Shown here piece by piece: positions 9,816 to 17,571 of a stretch of DNA of 20,784 nt (positions are counted from its first letter, which is position 1; each line of letters begins with the position of its first letter). The DNA comes from JACQQW01 sp964520655 (GTDB taxonomy: Bacteria; Omnitrophota; Gorgyraeia; Zapsychrales; Fredricksoniimonadaceae): assembly GCA_964520655.1 (NCBI GenBank), contig CAZFNI010000028.1:1-20784 (forward strand), given 5' to 3'. Below the pieces are notes generated by a model that saw nothing but the letters and a program-made list of their open reading frames with translations, was not told the origin of the DNA and did not search any database. The position numbers and the translations under genes were made by a program.

Positions 9816-10896
9816 GCTGCCGATCTCATCAGATCAGTATAAGGTTATATTCGAGAATTCAGCCGCGGCTATCATCTTAACCGATGCTGATGGACGAATG
9901 ATCTCGTGGAATAAGTTCACTCAGGATATGCTGGGGATGACAGAGGATGAGTTGAATTTAAAACCAGTCGAGACATTGTATCCCAAAGAGGAATGGGATC
10001 GGTTGCATGCTCTTAAGGTCAGAGTGGACAGCAAACAGGACCATATCGAAACAAAAATGATTAAAAAGAACGGCGTCAAGATTGATGTGGATGTGTTCAT
10101 TACGGTGCTTAAGGACAGCAATGGGCAAATGACAGGAGCGGTGGGTGTTGTGCGTGATATCAGTGAGCGTAAGGAAACAGAACGGGCTTTGTTGGATGCC
10201 CATCGGCTTAAAGGGGATTTTTTGGCCATGGTCTCCCATGAATTGCGTACGCCGTTGACAGCGATCAAAGGTTCACTTGGGATCGTGCTTGATGGCTCAA
10301 CCGGCGAAGTCAATGAAGAGCAGAAAGATTTCCTGGTAACCGCCCAGCGCAATACCGACCGTTTGGAGATATTGATCAATAATGTTTTGGATTATCAAAG
10401 GCTGGAAGCAGGAAGCATTGAGTTCAAATTGATCCCGGATGATATCAATACGGTCGTAGATATCGCCAAGGCGGAGATGGATTTGCTGGCAGCCAAGAAG
10501 AATTTAACGATCCGTGTAGAGAAAGCCGCTGATCTGCCTAAGGTGCTGCTTGACCGGGAACGTTTTAAGCGGGCGATCCGTAATCTGATCGACAATGCGA
10601 TCAAATTCACGGAAAAAGGAGAGATCGTTCTGACAACAGTAATGGAATTGAATCAGGTGAGCATTGCTGTGAAAGATACAGGGATTGGGATCAAGCCTCA
10701 GGACAGGGCCAGCATCTTTGAGAGCTTTAGACAGGTCTCTGCCGGGCATGGGCGGCAAACAGGCAGTCTGGGGTTAGGTTTGGTCACGGCTCGCAAGATC
10801 ATATCCGCTCATCATGGGGATATTTGGATCCAGTCGGAGTTTGGGGCAGGAAGCACTTTTACCATATCATTACCAGGGATCACAGGAGGCCAATGA
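9808..10896 (+). CDS. Soluble PAS-domain histidine kinase
   Basis: 362 residues with no membrane span, so a cytoplasmic sensor. A PAS domain (about 8-125) has the typical ending VGVVRDISERK. HisKA follows with the H-box SHELRTPL (His144 as phospho-acceptor), then a HATPase_c domain with N-box NLIDNAIKF, G1 box DTGIGI and G2 box GLGLG. All residues needed for activity appear present. A good ribosome binding site (GGGGGAG, 9793-9799) lies 8 bp before the ATG, inside the end of the pilus ATPase gene, and its own stop overlaps the next receiver gene (ATGA). The context suggests it phosphorylates the following receiver and/or the receiver fused to the ATPase. The ligand or signal of the PAS domain cannot be told from sequence. 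Confidence 0.93.
   Translation: MGKLPISSDQYKVIFENSAAAIILTDADGRMISWNKFTQDMLGMTEDELNLKPVETLYPKEEWDRLHALKVRVDSKQDHIETKMIKKNGVKIDVDVFITVLKDSNGQMTGAVGVVRDISERKETERALLDAHRLKGDFLAMVSHELRTPLTAIKGSLGIVLDGSTGEVNEEQKDFLVTAQRNTDRLEILINNVLDYQRLEAGSIEFKLIPDDINTVVDIAKAEMDLLAAKKNLTIRVEKAADLPKVLLDRERFKRAIRNLIDNAIKFTEKGEIVLTTVMELNQVSIAVKDTGIGIKPQDRASIFESFRQVSAGHGRQTGSLGLGLVTARKIISAHHGDIWIQSEFGAGSTFTISLPGITGGQ
10884..10889 (+). promoter_or_regulatory. Ribosome binding site fixing the start of the receiver gene
   Basis: AGGAGG lies 3 bp before the ATG at 10893. This start gives MKVLIIDDAED, the normal beginning of a receiver domain. An in-frame alternative start at 10824 would add 23 residues of non-receiver sequence and overlap the kinase by 73 bp, so it was rejected. 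Confidence 0.75.
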
Positions 10897-11240
10897 AAGT
10901 ACTGATTATTGATGATGCCGAGGATATCGTTCAGATCATCAAATTTGTTCTGATCAAGCAGGGGCATGAGGTTTTTGTTGCCGGCAGTGGTGCCGAGGCT
11001 TTGGCACGCGTTAAAGCGAATGAGCCGGAATTGATCTTTGTGGATTATCATTTACAAGATATGTTGGGTCCGGATATTGTGGCAGCGATCTATGCGGACC
11101 TGAAAAAGGCCATTCCATCAGTGCTGGTGACCGGTGAGAGCGGTTTAGAGCCATTGATCTCACAGATGGGGTTCTCGGCTTTGGTCATGAAGCCATTTTC
11201 TGCAGAGGATATCCGGCAGGTGATGGTAAAGTTCGCATAA
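10893..11240 (+). CDS. Stand-alone CheY-like response regulator
   Basis: 115 residues, a single receiver domain with no output domain. The acidic pair is in IIDDAED, the phospho-acceptor is Asp51 (FVDYH) and the conserved lysine is Lys100 (MKPF). The usual MP after the phospho-Asp is replaced by HLQDMLG. The start was chosen at 10893 because of the AGGAGG site and the standard receiver N-terminus. It overlaps the kinase stop by 4 bp (ATGA), so it is most likely the cognate partner of that kinase. As a single-domain regulator it would act by protein contact or as an intermediate in a relay rather than by DNA binding. Confidence 0.9.
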   Translation: MKVLIIDDAEDIVQIIKFVLIKQGHEVFVAGSGAEALARVKANEPELIFVDYHLQDMLGPDIVAAIYADLKKAIPSVLVTGESGLEPLISQMGFSALVMKPFSAEDIRQVMVKFA

Positions 11241-11280
11241 ATAAAGTCAAAAAAAATAGAGCTTCTTTTGAGGTAGGGTT

Positions 11281-11286
11281 TATAAT
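11281..11286 (+). promoter_or_regulatory. Possible -10 element (TATAAT) in the 72-bp spacer before the CheY-like gene
   Basis: TATAAT occurs 27 bp before the ATG at 11313, in the only AT-rich spacer between 5724 and 13633. No convincing -35 box lies 16-18 bp upstream (TTGAGG at 11268-11273 is far too close). A similar TATAATAAT stands before the second MCP gene. The ribosome binding site GGGAG (11303-11307) is 5 bp before the ATG. An internal promoter is plausible, not shown. Confidence 0.35.
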
Positions 11287-11312
11287 AATTTAAATAGTAG
11301 AAGGGAGTTGCA

Positions 11313-11707
11313 ATGAAAAAGATCATGGTGGTGGATGATTCAGGGGTGCAGCGCAAGATGATCATCGGTATCATCCGTAAAGCGGGTTATACGAATGAAG
11401 TGCTGGAAGCGGGTGATGGAGAGCAGGCGATCGAGGTCCTTGGTTCTCTAATTTTGCCGATGTGGGGCTTGTGCTGTGTGATTGGAATATGCCAAAGATG
11501 TCCGGATTGGAATTCATTGCCGGGGTGGCCAAGATCGACATGCTCTCAGGCATACCGATCATCATGGTGACGACCGAAAGTACGGATGAGAAGATCGCCC
11601 AGGCTAAAGCAGCTAATCCCAATCTGGCAGGATATGTGGCCAAACCTTTTACGCCGGACCAGTTTAAAACGGCGATAACCCCCATTTTGGGAGCGCCTGC
11701 CGCTTAA
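11313..11707 (+). CDS. CheY-like response regulator, interrupted by a frameshift near 11444-11450
   Basis: The first part (from 11313) reads MKKIMVVDDSGVQRKM and continues to IEVLG in one frame; the second part (NFADVGLVLCDWNMP to the stop at 11705-11707) reads in another. Removing one CT from TCTCTAAT at about 11446-11450 restores a continuous 130-residue receiver with the phospho-acceptor at Asp56, matching CheY length and position, and Lys in AKPF. Both halves are well conserved, so either the sequence has a two-base error or the inactivation is very recent. The overall pattern (CDWNMP, MVTTES, PFTPDQ) is that of the chemotaxis CheY group. A CheX-type phosphatase gene follows 5 bp later, its expected partner. 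If the frameshift is real the product lacks its phosphorylation site. Confidence 0.85.
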
Positions 11708-11712
11708 ACCAT

Positions 11713-12276
11713 ATGCCCGAACTTCCTGAAATCATGCAGGGTAGTTTGATCGAATCAGTAAAAGATTGTTTTAGCACCACATTAAGCATTGATCTGACAG
11801 ATAATGCCGAAGTTCAGCAGCCTAATCCGGAAAATTGTTTGATCTCTTCCATAGGTTTTGCCGGTAAGGTTGAAGGTAATGTCGCGATCGTTATTCTAGA
11901 TAAATGCGCCTGCAAGATCGTTGGTCAGATGTTGTGCATGGAATTCGCGCAATTAGACGGCGATGTGAAAGACGGCATGGGGGAGATCTGCAATATGATC
12001 GCCGGGGGGATCAAAAACCGGGTAGCTACGGCCGGGTATACATTTGACATTACTGTCCCTACCGCTATTGTTGGGCAGCATTTAGAAATATCCTTTCCAA
12101 AAGACGTGGTCCAGTTCTCAAGACGGTTTACCAATGGGGACATTGTTCTGGATGTCTTCATTGATTTTAAATTACATCAAGCCAAACCTGCTGAAGTGAC
12201 CGTTGCTGGTTCCATGAAAGAAGCGGCTTTGGCAAGATTCCGGAATTTGGTCAACGATAACCTGTCAAAAACATAA
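11713..12276 (+). CDS. cheX: CheX/CheC-family CheY-P phosphatase
   Basis: 187 residues. The diagnostic active-site motif ExxN is present in GEICNMIAG (Glu91, Asn94), the helix that in CheX, CheC and FliY inserts next to phospho-Asp of CheY. The surrounding alpha/beta pattern fits a single CheX domain, with about 30 extra residues at the C-terminus. Family members dephosphorylate CheY-P and end the signal; CheZ is not seen here. The gene starts 5 bp after the CheY-like gene, and this pairing supports the call. The ribosome binding site is weak (GGGAG more than 15 bp upstream), suggesting coupling to the upstream gene. Only one ExxN motif is evident, whereas CheC usually has two, so CheX is favoured. 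Confidence 0.82.
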   Translation: MPELPEIMQGSLIESVKDCFSTTLSIDLTDNAEVQQPNPENCLISSIGFAGKVEGNVAIVILDKCACKIVGQMLCMEFAQLDGDVKDGMGEICNMIAGGIKNRVATAGYTFDITVPTAIVGQHLEISFPKDVVQFSRRFTNGDIVLDVFIDFKLHQAKPAEVTVAGSMKEAALARFRNLVNDNLSKT

Positions 12277-12296
12277 CCATCGAAAGACGAGATCCT

Positions 12297-13229
12297 ATGA
12301 GCAATCTTTCTTCCAAGCAGGAAATACTCTTAGAAGTAGGGACGAATGAATTGGAGATTGTGGAATTCCTTTTGGCCAATGAATATTTTGGTATCAATGT
12401 GGCCAAGGTCCGTGAGATTATCCGCGGCAGCGTCCCGATCGTTCCTGTTCCGGATGCTCATCCATCGGTGATCGGTGTCGTGAATCTGCGCGGCAAGATC
12501 ACTCCTGTCGTTGATCTGGCTAAGCACCTGCATGTCGAGACGCCTCATGGGGATAGGGCGAACCGCATCATCATTGCGGAATTTAACGGGATGCATGTTG
12601 GTTTTTGGGTCACTGGTGTTACCCGCATTCATCGTTTGTCGTGGAAACAGGTGGAATCGCCATCCGGGATCATGCAGACGAAGAATGCCTATGCTGTGGG
12701 TATTGTGAAGATCGAAGATCGGATATTGTTCCTTTTGGATTTTGAGAAGATCGCTTCTGTTATTAATCCTGCTTCCGGGATCCAGGCCACTGGAGAAGCC
12801 CATCAAGTCTCCCATGAAATGAAAACACTACGCTCTATGAAAAAGGTCCTGATCGCGGAAGATTCTCCATTTATCAGCGATCTGTTAAAGAATTATTTAA
12901 GCGAGGGCGGCTACAGGGTGGAAATGTTCAAGAACGGTCAGGATGCCTGGGATTATCTTGAAAAGATCGGTCAGATGCAGAATTTTCGTAAGATCGAGGA
13001 TCATTGTCATCTGCTGATATCAGATCTGGAAATGCCTCAAATGGACGGACTGCATTTGATCAAGAAGATTAAGGATCATGCCTTATTGAAACGTTTGCCG
13101 TGCGTTGTCTTTTCATCGTTGATCTCTGCGGAACAGTCGCTTAAGTGTCAGGCTGTCGGTGCCGATGGCCAGATCACCAAACCGGAGATCGATAATCTCG
13201 TTAAACTTGTAGACAGCAAGGTGCTCTAA
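12297..13229 (+). CDS. cheV: CheV-type adaptor (CheW domain plus receiver)
   Basis: 310 residues. A CheW domain (about 15-155) carries the typical VIGVVNLRGKITPVVDL strand, and a receiver domain (about 180-310) carries an acidic pair in AEDS, phospho-acceptor Asp243 (SDLEMPQMDG) and Lys in TKPE. CheV couples receptors to CheA through its CheW part, and phosphorylation of the receiver tunes this, acting in adaptation or as a phosphate sink. An insertion (GQMQNFRKIEDHCH) precedes the phospho-Asp strand, a feature also common in CheV receivers. The stop overlaps the PilZ gene start (TAATG). An internal ATG at 12837 could begin the receiver alone, but the open frame is continuous and the fused protein is the simpler reading. 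Confidence 0.92.
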   Translation: MSNLSSKQEILLEVGTNELEIVEFLLANEYFGINVAKVREIIRGSVPIVPVPDAHPSVIGVVNLRGKITPVVDLAKHLHVETPHGDRANRIIIAEFNGMHVGFWVTGVTRIHRLSWKQVESPSGIMQTKNAYAVGIVKIEDRILFLLDFEKIASVINPASGIQATGEAHQVSHEMKTLRSMKKVLIAEDSPFISDLLKNYLSEGGYRVEMFKNGQDAWDYLEKIGQMQNFRKIEDHCHLLISDLEMPQMDGLHLIKKIKDHALLKRLPCVVFSSLISAEQSLKCQAVGADGQITKPEIDNLVKLVDSKVL

Positions 13230-13633
13230 TGACAAATCCTTCCGAAAAACGAAAATTCATTCGTATCAAAGCGAGCCACTTAACTCGTCATATCAAATTC
13301 AAGCTCCCGGGCGTCGATCTTTTCCCAGACAAAGAATCCGCAAGCAAGGACATTAGTGCCGGTGGAGTTTTGTTCTCATCAGATCATGCCTATACCGTTG
13401 GAGACATTCTGCGGATGGAATTGCACATCCCGGGTTGGGAAAAGTTCAAGACGGAATTCTACAAAGCTGACCGTACAGCGAAATCATTGCCGGTGCTTGT
13501 ACTTGTTAAAGTTGTGCGCGTGCAGGCGATCAGCGGCGGCAAATTCGATATCGGAGTTTCATTTGTCGGTATTGATGACGGGCATCAGCAGGCATTATCA
13601 AAATACATAGCCCAGCAGACCAAACAGCAATAA
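13229..13633 (+). CDS. PilZ domain protein, likely c-di-GMP receptor
   Basis: 134 residues, one PilZ domain. The two c-di-GMP contact motifs are visible: RxxxR as Arg8...Arg12 (RKFIR) and (D/N)xSxxG as Asp41-Ser43-Gly46 (DISAGG). Because both are intact, nucleotide binding is likely, unlike the degenerate PilZ proteins that act only through protein contact. Its ATG overlaps the CheV stop by one base, so the two are translated together. The context next to a pilus motor and chemosensory genes suggests it passes c-di-GMP levels to motility or surface attachment. The target is not identifiable from the sequence. Confidence 0.9.
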   Translation: MTNPSEKRKFIRIKASHLTRHIKFKLPGVDLFPDKESASKDISAGGVLFSSDHAYTVGDILRMELHIPGWEKFKTEFYKADRTAKSLPVLVLVKVVRVQAISGGKFDIGVSFVGIDDGHQQALSKYIAQQTKQQ

Positions 13634-13703
13634 AAAATGCTTCTATCAGTTGTTGCATGATCGGGGGCATTCTTTTGGCGATATATTAAGTCAAAGCATA
13701 CTT

Positions 13704-13710
13704 GGGGAGG
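13704..13710 (+). promoter_or_regulatory. Ribosome binding site fixing the start of the first MCP gene
   Basis: GGGGAGG lies 5 bp before the ATG at 13716. That start places MKINLGKKFFLGFG directly before the first membrane span, as usual for MCPs. An upstream in-frame TTG at 13650 would add 22 polar residues and has no comparable site. The 82-bp spacer 13634-13715 holds no clear terminator or promoter. Confidence 0.7.
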
Positions 13711-13715
13711 CTGCA

Positions 13716-15234
13716 ATGAAGATCAATTTAGGCAAGAAGTTCTTTTTAGGTTTTGGCGTTATTATTTTATTGCTGATCATTGCGCTGGGGATCAATCTTG
13801 TAATTTTAAAAGGTTCCATCGTACAGGCTAAACAGGTGCGGGAAGAGTCTGCTCATTTTGCCATTGTGGCAAAAGACATGCAGATCAATGTTATCCAGGT
13901 GCAACAATGGTTGACGGATATATCTGCGACCCGAGCGGCGGCGGGATTTGATGATGGTTTCAGGGAGGCGGAAGATAATGCTGTATCCTTTAATAAAGGG
14001 GCTCAGGAATTTATCAAAATGTTTGAAAAAGAACGCAATTTTGACGGTGTAAAGAAAATAACAGAATTGCAGAAAACGTTTGAAGAATATTATTTGGTTG
14101 GAAAAGAGATGGCCAAAACATATATCGCTGGCGGACCAGAGGCGGGAAATGTTTTTATGGAGAAATTTGACCCGGCCGCTATAGCCATGGCAGATAAAAT
14201 GGGCGCTTTGGTAAAAGAACAGATTGATGAGCTTGATAGGAACATGCTGGCCGTTGAATCCAGCAGTGCGGGAGCTTTCAAATTAAACATTTTTATCGGT
14301 TTGCTGTCAACATTATTCGCTGTAGGGATCGCGGTCTTTTTGACTCAACAGATCGTGGGCACAGTGTTGAAAGTTGTTAGTTCGCTTAAGGATATATCAC
14401 AGGGAGAAGGGGATCTGACAAAGCGTATTCATGTTCAAACAGGGGATGAATTGGAAGATCTGACCAAGTGGTTTAATATTTTTGTTGAGAAGATTGAAGT
14501 GATTATTGCTCAGGTTAAGAGTGCGGCGGAACAATTAGCTGCAGCAACAGAAGAAGTATCCTCCAGCGCGCAAAAGATATCTGACGGGGGCTCAGCAGCA
14601 AAGTGCTTCTTTTGAAGAGCTGTCCTCCTCCGTACAGGCTAATGCGACCAATGCCCAAACGGCCAATGAAGTGTCTGAAGCGGTATCAAAGAACGCGGCA
14701 AAGACGGGTGAGGGGATGAATAGCACGATCGAGGCGATGAACGGCATTGAGAAAAGTTCTAAACAGATCACAGAAGCGGTGGATATCATTACTGACATCG
14801 CGGATCAAACAAATTTATTGGCTTTGAACGCGGCCATTGAAGCAGCGCGGGCGGGAGAGCATGGCAAGGGGTTTGCCGTTGTCGCTGATGAGGTTCGTAA
14901 ATTAGCGGAACGGTCAGCGGCCTCGGCAAAAGATATTCGTCTCTTGATCGAGGAAAGCACAGGACAAGTGTCAAGCGGAGTCCATTTATCACAAGCAGCG
15001 GGGCAAAACATACGATTGATGGTTGCGGACATCTCCAAAGTTGCGGAACAGTTAAGGTCGATATCAACCGCGACCCAGGAACAGGCAGCGACAATGGAAG
15101 AGAACACGTCGATCACTGAAAGCAATGCCGCCGCCGCGGAAGAATTAGCGGCATCTTCAGAAGAAATGGCCTCACAATCACAGGAATTGCAGCGTCTGGT
15201 GTCCCGGTTTAAGGTCGGGAAAGTGTCTGGGTGA
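13716..15234 (+). CDS. Methyl-accepting chemotaxis protein, interrupted by a one-base frameshift at 14586-14590
   Basis: About 505 residues once repaired. Membrane spans at about 8-29 and 190-211 bracket a helical periplasmic domain of four-helix-bundle type, followed by HAMP and an MCP signalling domain with the conserved hairpin tip around DQTNLLALNAAIEAARAGEHGKG in two parts. At 14586-14590 there are five G where the second MCP gene has four at the same codons (SDGAQQQSA); the extra G ends the first frame at 14615. The rest is intact in the next frame to the TGA at 15232-15234. The post-shift region is as conserved as in the neighbour, so a homopolymer sequencing error or a very recent mutation is likely. 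If real, the product would lose the CheA/CheW contact tip. No CheR-tethering pentapeptide is present at the C-terminus. The ligand is unknown. Confidence 0.88.
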
Positions 15235-15246
15235 GAAAGTTTTAGT

Positions 15247-15252
15247 TATAAT
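15247..15252 (+). promoter_or_regulatory. Possible -10 element (TATAAT) before the haem-type MCP gene
   Basis: TATAAT in the AT-rich 52-bp spacer after the first MCP stop, 34 bp before the ATG at 15287. It extends to TATAATAAT, as before the CheY-like gene. No good -35 hexamer is visible at the right distance. The ribosome binding site AAGGGA (15275-15280) is 6 bp before the ATG. Confidence 0.3.
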
Positions 15253-15286
15253 AATAAAAAAGAGCAACTAATTTAAGGGAAAAAAT

Positions 15287-17062
15287 ATGTTTAAAAAAAT
15301 GGGATTGAAATTAAAGGTTGCTGTTTGTGTCATAGCGGTCCTTGTCGTTGGGCAGTTTATCACAGCCATATTCTTTATCTCAAATTTCAAGGAACGGATC
15401 TATGACCAGTTGGATGATCGTGCCAGAGCCATTGCGCAAATGGCTGAGAATGCCAGGACTTCAGCTGCTGATGCCATTTATGTACAGGGAGCGATGGATG
15501 TTAAGCGATTAAAAGATGATGCTGTCGCCAAATTAAGCGGGTTGACTGTCGGCAGCGAACAGTATTGGTCGGCCTTGCGTTCAACACCGTTCTATAACGC
15601 AGCTATTCCTGTTGTCTGGGCTTTCAAGGTGGCCAACAAAGAATCTGAAAAAAGTCATTTCAATTTCAAGCCAACACGTTTTAATGCCCGTAATAAAGAA
15701 AATGAACCCGTGACTGAATCGGAAAAAATGTTGTTGCGTAAATTAGAAACATCAAGTGATATTGAAGCTCATGATATTGATAATCAGAGTAAAACATATC
15801 GTTTCATGAGAAAGGTTACGCTGACAAGGGAATGTTTGGTATGTCACGGCGGAGCGAACGATGATCCAGATGCCTTGGGGGCCATGGTCGATCCAGTTGG
15901 TTTCGCCAAAGACGGTAAGAAAGTCGGTGACATGCACGGCGCTTTTCAGATCATTGTAGATCTGAAAGCCTTGGATCACGAGATCATTGGTATGACATGG
16001 CAGGTTATCGGAATATCTATTGTGATCTTACTTGCGGGGATTGGTTTGATTATATGGATGATCTCCCGTTCAGTCTTAAAGCCGGTGAACCAGGTTATCG
16101 CGGCTGTGGGAGCCTTTGCCAAGGGAGATTTGACCCAGCGTTTGAATGTTGACAGCTTAGATGAGATCGGGACATTGGCCAAAGAATTTAATAAGTTTGG
16201 CGAAAGCATTGATTCTTTGGTCAAACAGATCCGCAGTTCGGTTGAACAGGTCACAACAGCCTCAGAAGAAGTGTCGAACAGTGCTCAGAAGATCTCCGAT
16301 GGGGCTCAGCAACAATCGGCCACATTCGAAGAACTGTCGTCTTCCGTTCAAGCTAATGCGACCAGCGCCCAGTCTGCCAGTGAAGTATCCCAGTCGGTAT
16401 CAAATAATGCGCAGAAAACCGGTGAAGGAATGAACAATACGATCGATGCGATGAGCGCGATCGAGAAAAGTTCCAAACAGATCACGGAAGCGGTTGAGAT
16501 CATCACTGACATAGCCGATCAGACGAACTTGCTGGCATTAAACGCGGCCATTGAAGCTGCCCGTGCGGGTGAACACGGCAAAGGGTTCGCTGTTGTAGCT
16601 GACGAGGTCAGAAAATTAGCGGAACGTTCTGCTTCTTCCGCGAAAGATATTAAGGCCTTGATCGGTGATAGTTCCCGTCAGGTGGGAAGCGGCGTGTCCT
16701 TGTCCAAGGCTGCGGGAGAGAACCTTAAGGGGATGGTGACGGACATTACCAAGGTTGCCGAACAGTTAAAGTCTATTTCAACGGCAACTCAAGAGCAGGC
16801 AGCAACAATGGAAGAGAATACATCCATTACCGAGAGTAACGCTTCTGCCGCGGAAGAATTAGCGGCTGCCGCGGAAGAGATGTCGGCGCAGGCTCAGGAG
16901 CTTGAAAAGCTTGTATCTAGTTTTAAGGTCACTGGGGGAGGTGTGAATGCCCATGCATCAGCGGTCCATCTTCAGCCAGCAGTCAAGAAAGAATCATCTG
17001 CGCCAGTAGTCAAACAGCAAAAAAAAGATAAGGGTGATGAGGAAAAACTGAGGATCGGGTAA
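15287..17062 (+). CDS. Methyl-accepting chemotaxis protein with haem-type Tll0287-like (DUF3365) sensor domain
   Basis: 591 residues. A first membrane span (about 8-30) is followed by a periplasmic domain of the Tll0287-like/DUF3365 type, containing the covalent haem-binding motif CxxCH at 183-187 (CLVCH). The second span is at about 239-259, then HAMP and a complete MCP signalling domain. The family and the intact motif point to a c-type haem sensor exposed to the periplasm, sensing redox state or a small gas; the ligand is inferred. The signalling domain is about 80% identical in protein to that of the upstream MCP, so both should feed the same CheA. The C-terminal tail is alanine-, lysine- and glutamate-rich with no NWETF-like tether. 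The CheW gene follows 20 bp later. Confidence 0.93.
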   Translation: MFKKMGLKLKVAVCVIAVLVVGQFITAIFFISNFKERIYDQLDDRARAIAQMAENARTSAADAIYVQGAMDVKRLKDDAVAKLSGLTVGSEQYWSALRSTPFYNAAIPVVWAFKVANKESEKSHFNFKPTRFNARNKENEPVTESEKMLLRKLETSSDIEAHDIDNQSKTYRFMRKVTLTRECLVCHGGANDDPDALGAMVDPVGFAKDGKKVGDMHGAFQIIVDLKALDHEIIGMTWQVIGISIVILLAGIGLIIWMISRSVLKPVNQVIAAVGAFAKGDLTQRLNVDSLDEIGTLAKEFNKFGESIDSLVKQIRSSVEQVTTASEEVSNSAQKISDGAQQQSATFEELSSSVQANATSAQSASEVSQSVSNNAQKTGEGMNNTIDAMSAIEKSSKQITEAVEIITDIADQTNLLALNAAIEAARAGEHGKGFAVVADEVRKLAERSASSAKDIKALIGDSSRQVGSGVSLSKAAGENLKGMVTDITKVAEQLKSISTATQEQAATMEENTSITESNASAAEELAAAAEEMSAQAQELEKLVSSFKVTGGGVNAHASAVHLQPAVKKESSAPVVKQQKKDKGDEEKLRIG

Positions 17063-17082
17063 ATATAAAAGAGCGAGGGATT

Positions 17083-17571
17083 ATGAGCGAAGAACAACAA
17101 TCGGTCATTTCAGAACCGACCATTCAATTGGTATGTTTTAAGTTGGCAGAGGAAGAGTACTCGGTTAAGATCACGGACATACAGGAAGTGATCCGTATCG
17201 GGCATATTACCCATATCCCCCAAACCCCTCATTTTACACTTGGAGTCATTAACCTTCGGGGCAATATTGTATCTGTTTTTGACTTGCGTTCAAAATTAAA
17301 ACTTCCTCAGAAGCCGTTTGATCATAATACCAAGATCATTGTGGCAAATGTCGATGGGGAAGTGTTCTCCTTTGTGGTGGATGCTATTCTGGAGAATGTG
17401 ACACTGGAAAGCAATCAGGTGGACGCTGCTCCGACAGTTAAAATGACCATTGATAATGAATGTGTGGCGGGTCTCGGCGAATTAGAAGGGCGGATGATCA
17501 CGATATTGAACCTGAAGAGGGTTCATGAGGATATAAAAAAAGAAATGATGGAGTATGCTGTCAATTTCTGA
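17083..17571 (+). CDS. cheW: CheW chemotaxis coupling protein
   Basis: 162 residues, a single CheW domain filling almost the whole protein, with the typical strands VCFKLAEEEYSVKI and LGVINLRGNIVSVFDLR. It bridges MCP signalling domains and CheA in the receptor array at the membrane. The start is preceded by GCGAGGG two to three bases upstream of ATT-ATG. It overlaps the cheR gene by 17 bp, so translation is probably coupled. Together with the CheV above it gives this system two CheW-type adaptors. Confidence 0.95.
   Translation: MSEEQQSVISEPTIQLVCFKLAEEEYSVKITDIQEVIRIGHITHIPQTPHFTLGVINLRGNIVSVFDLRSKLKLPQKPFDHNTKIIVANVDGEVFSFVVDAILENVTLESNQVDAAPTVKMTIDNECVAGLGELEGRMITILNLKRVHEDIKKEMMEYAVNF

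Noticed and set aside
187..10758. Many antisense open frames of 60-160 codons opposite the coiled-coil, ATPase and kinase genes
   Set aside because: They lie wholly inside well-supported genes, show no protein-family features, and arise from the low stop density opposite Gln/Glu/Lys/Ala-rich coding DNA.
12837..13229. Separate receiver gene starting at the internal ATG 12837
   Set aside because: The frame is continuous with the CheW domain and the CheW-receiver order is the normal CheV architecture; an internal start remains only a minor possibility.
13677..13684. GGCGATAT before the first MCP gene as a flagellar sigma-28 -10 box (GCCGATAA)
   Set aside because: Only 6 of 8 bases fit and there is no TAAA at the proper distance upstream.
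13634..13715. Possible terminator between the PilZ and MCP genes
   Set aside because: Only a short imperfect ATGC/GCAT pairing with a long loop and no following T run; not a credible terminator.
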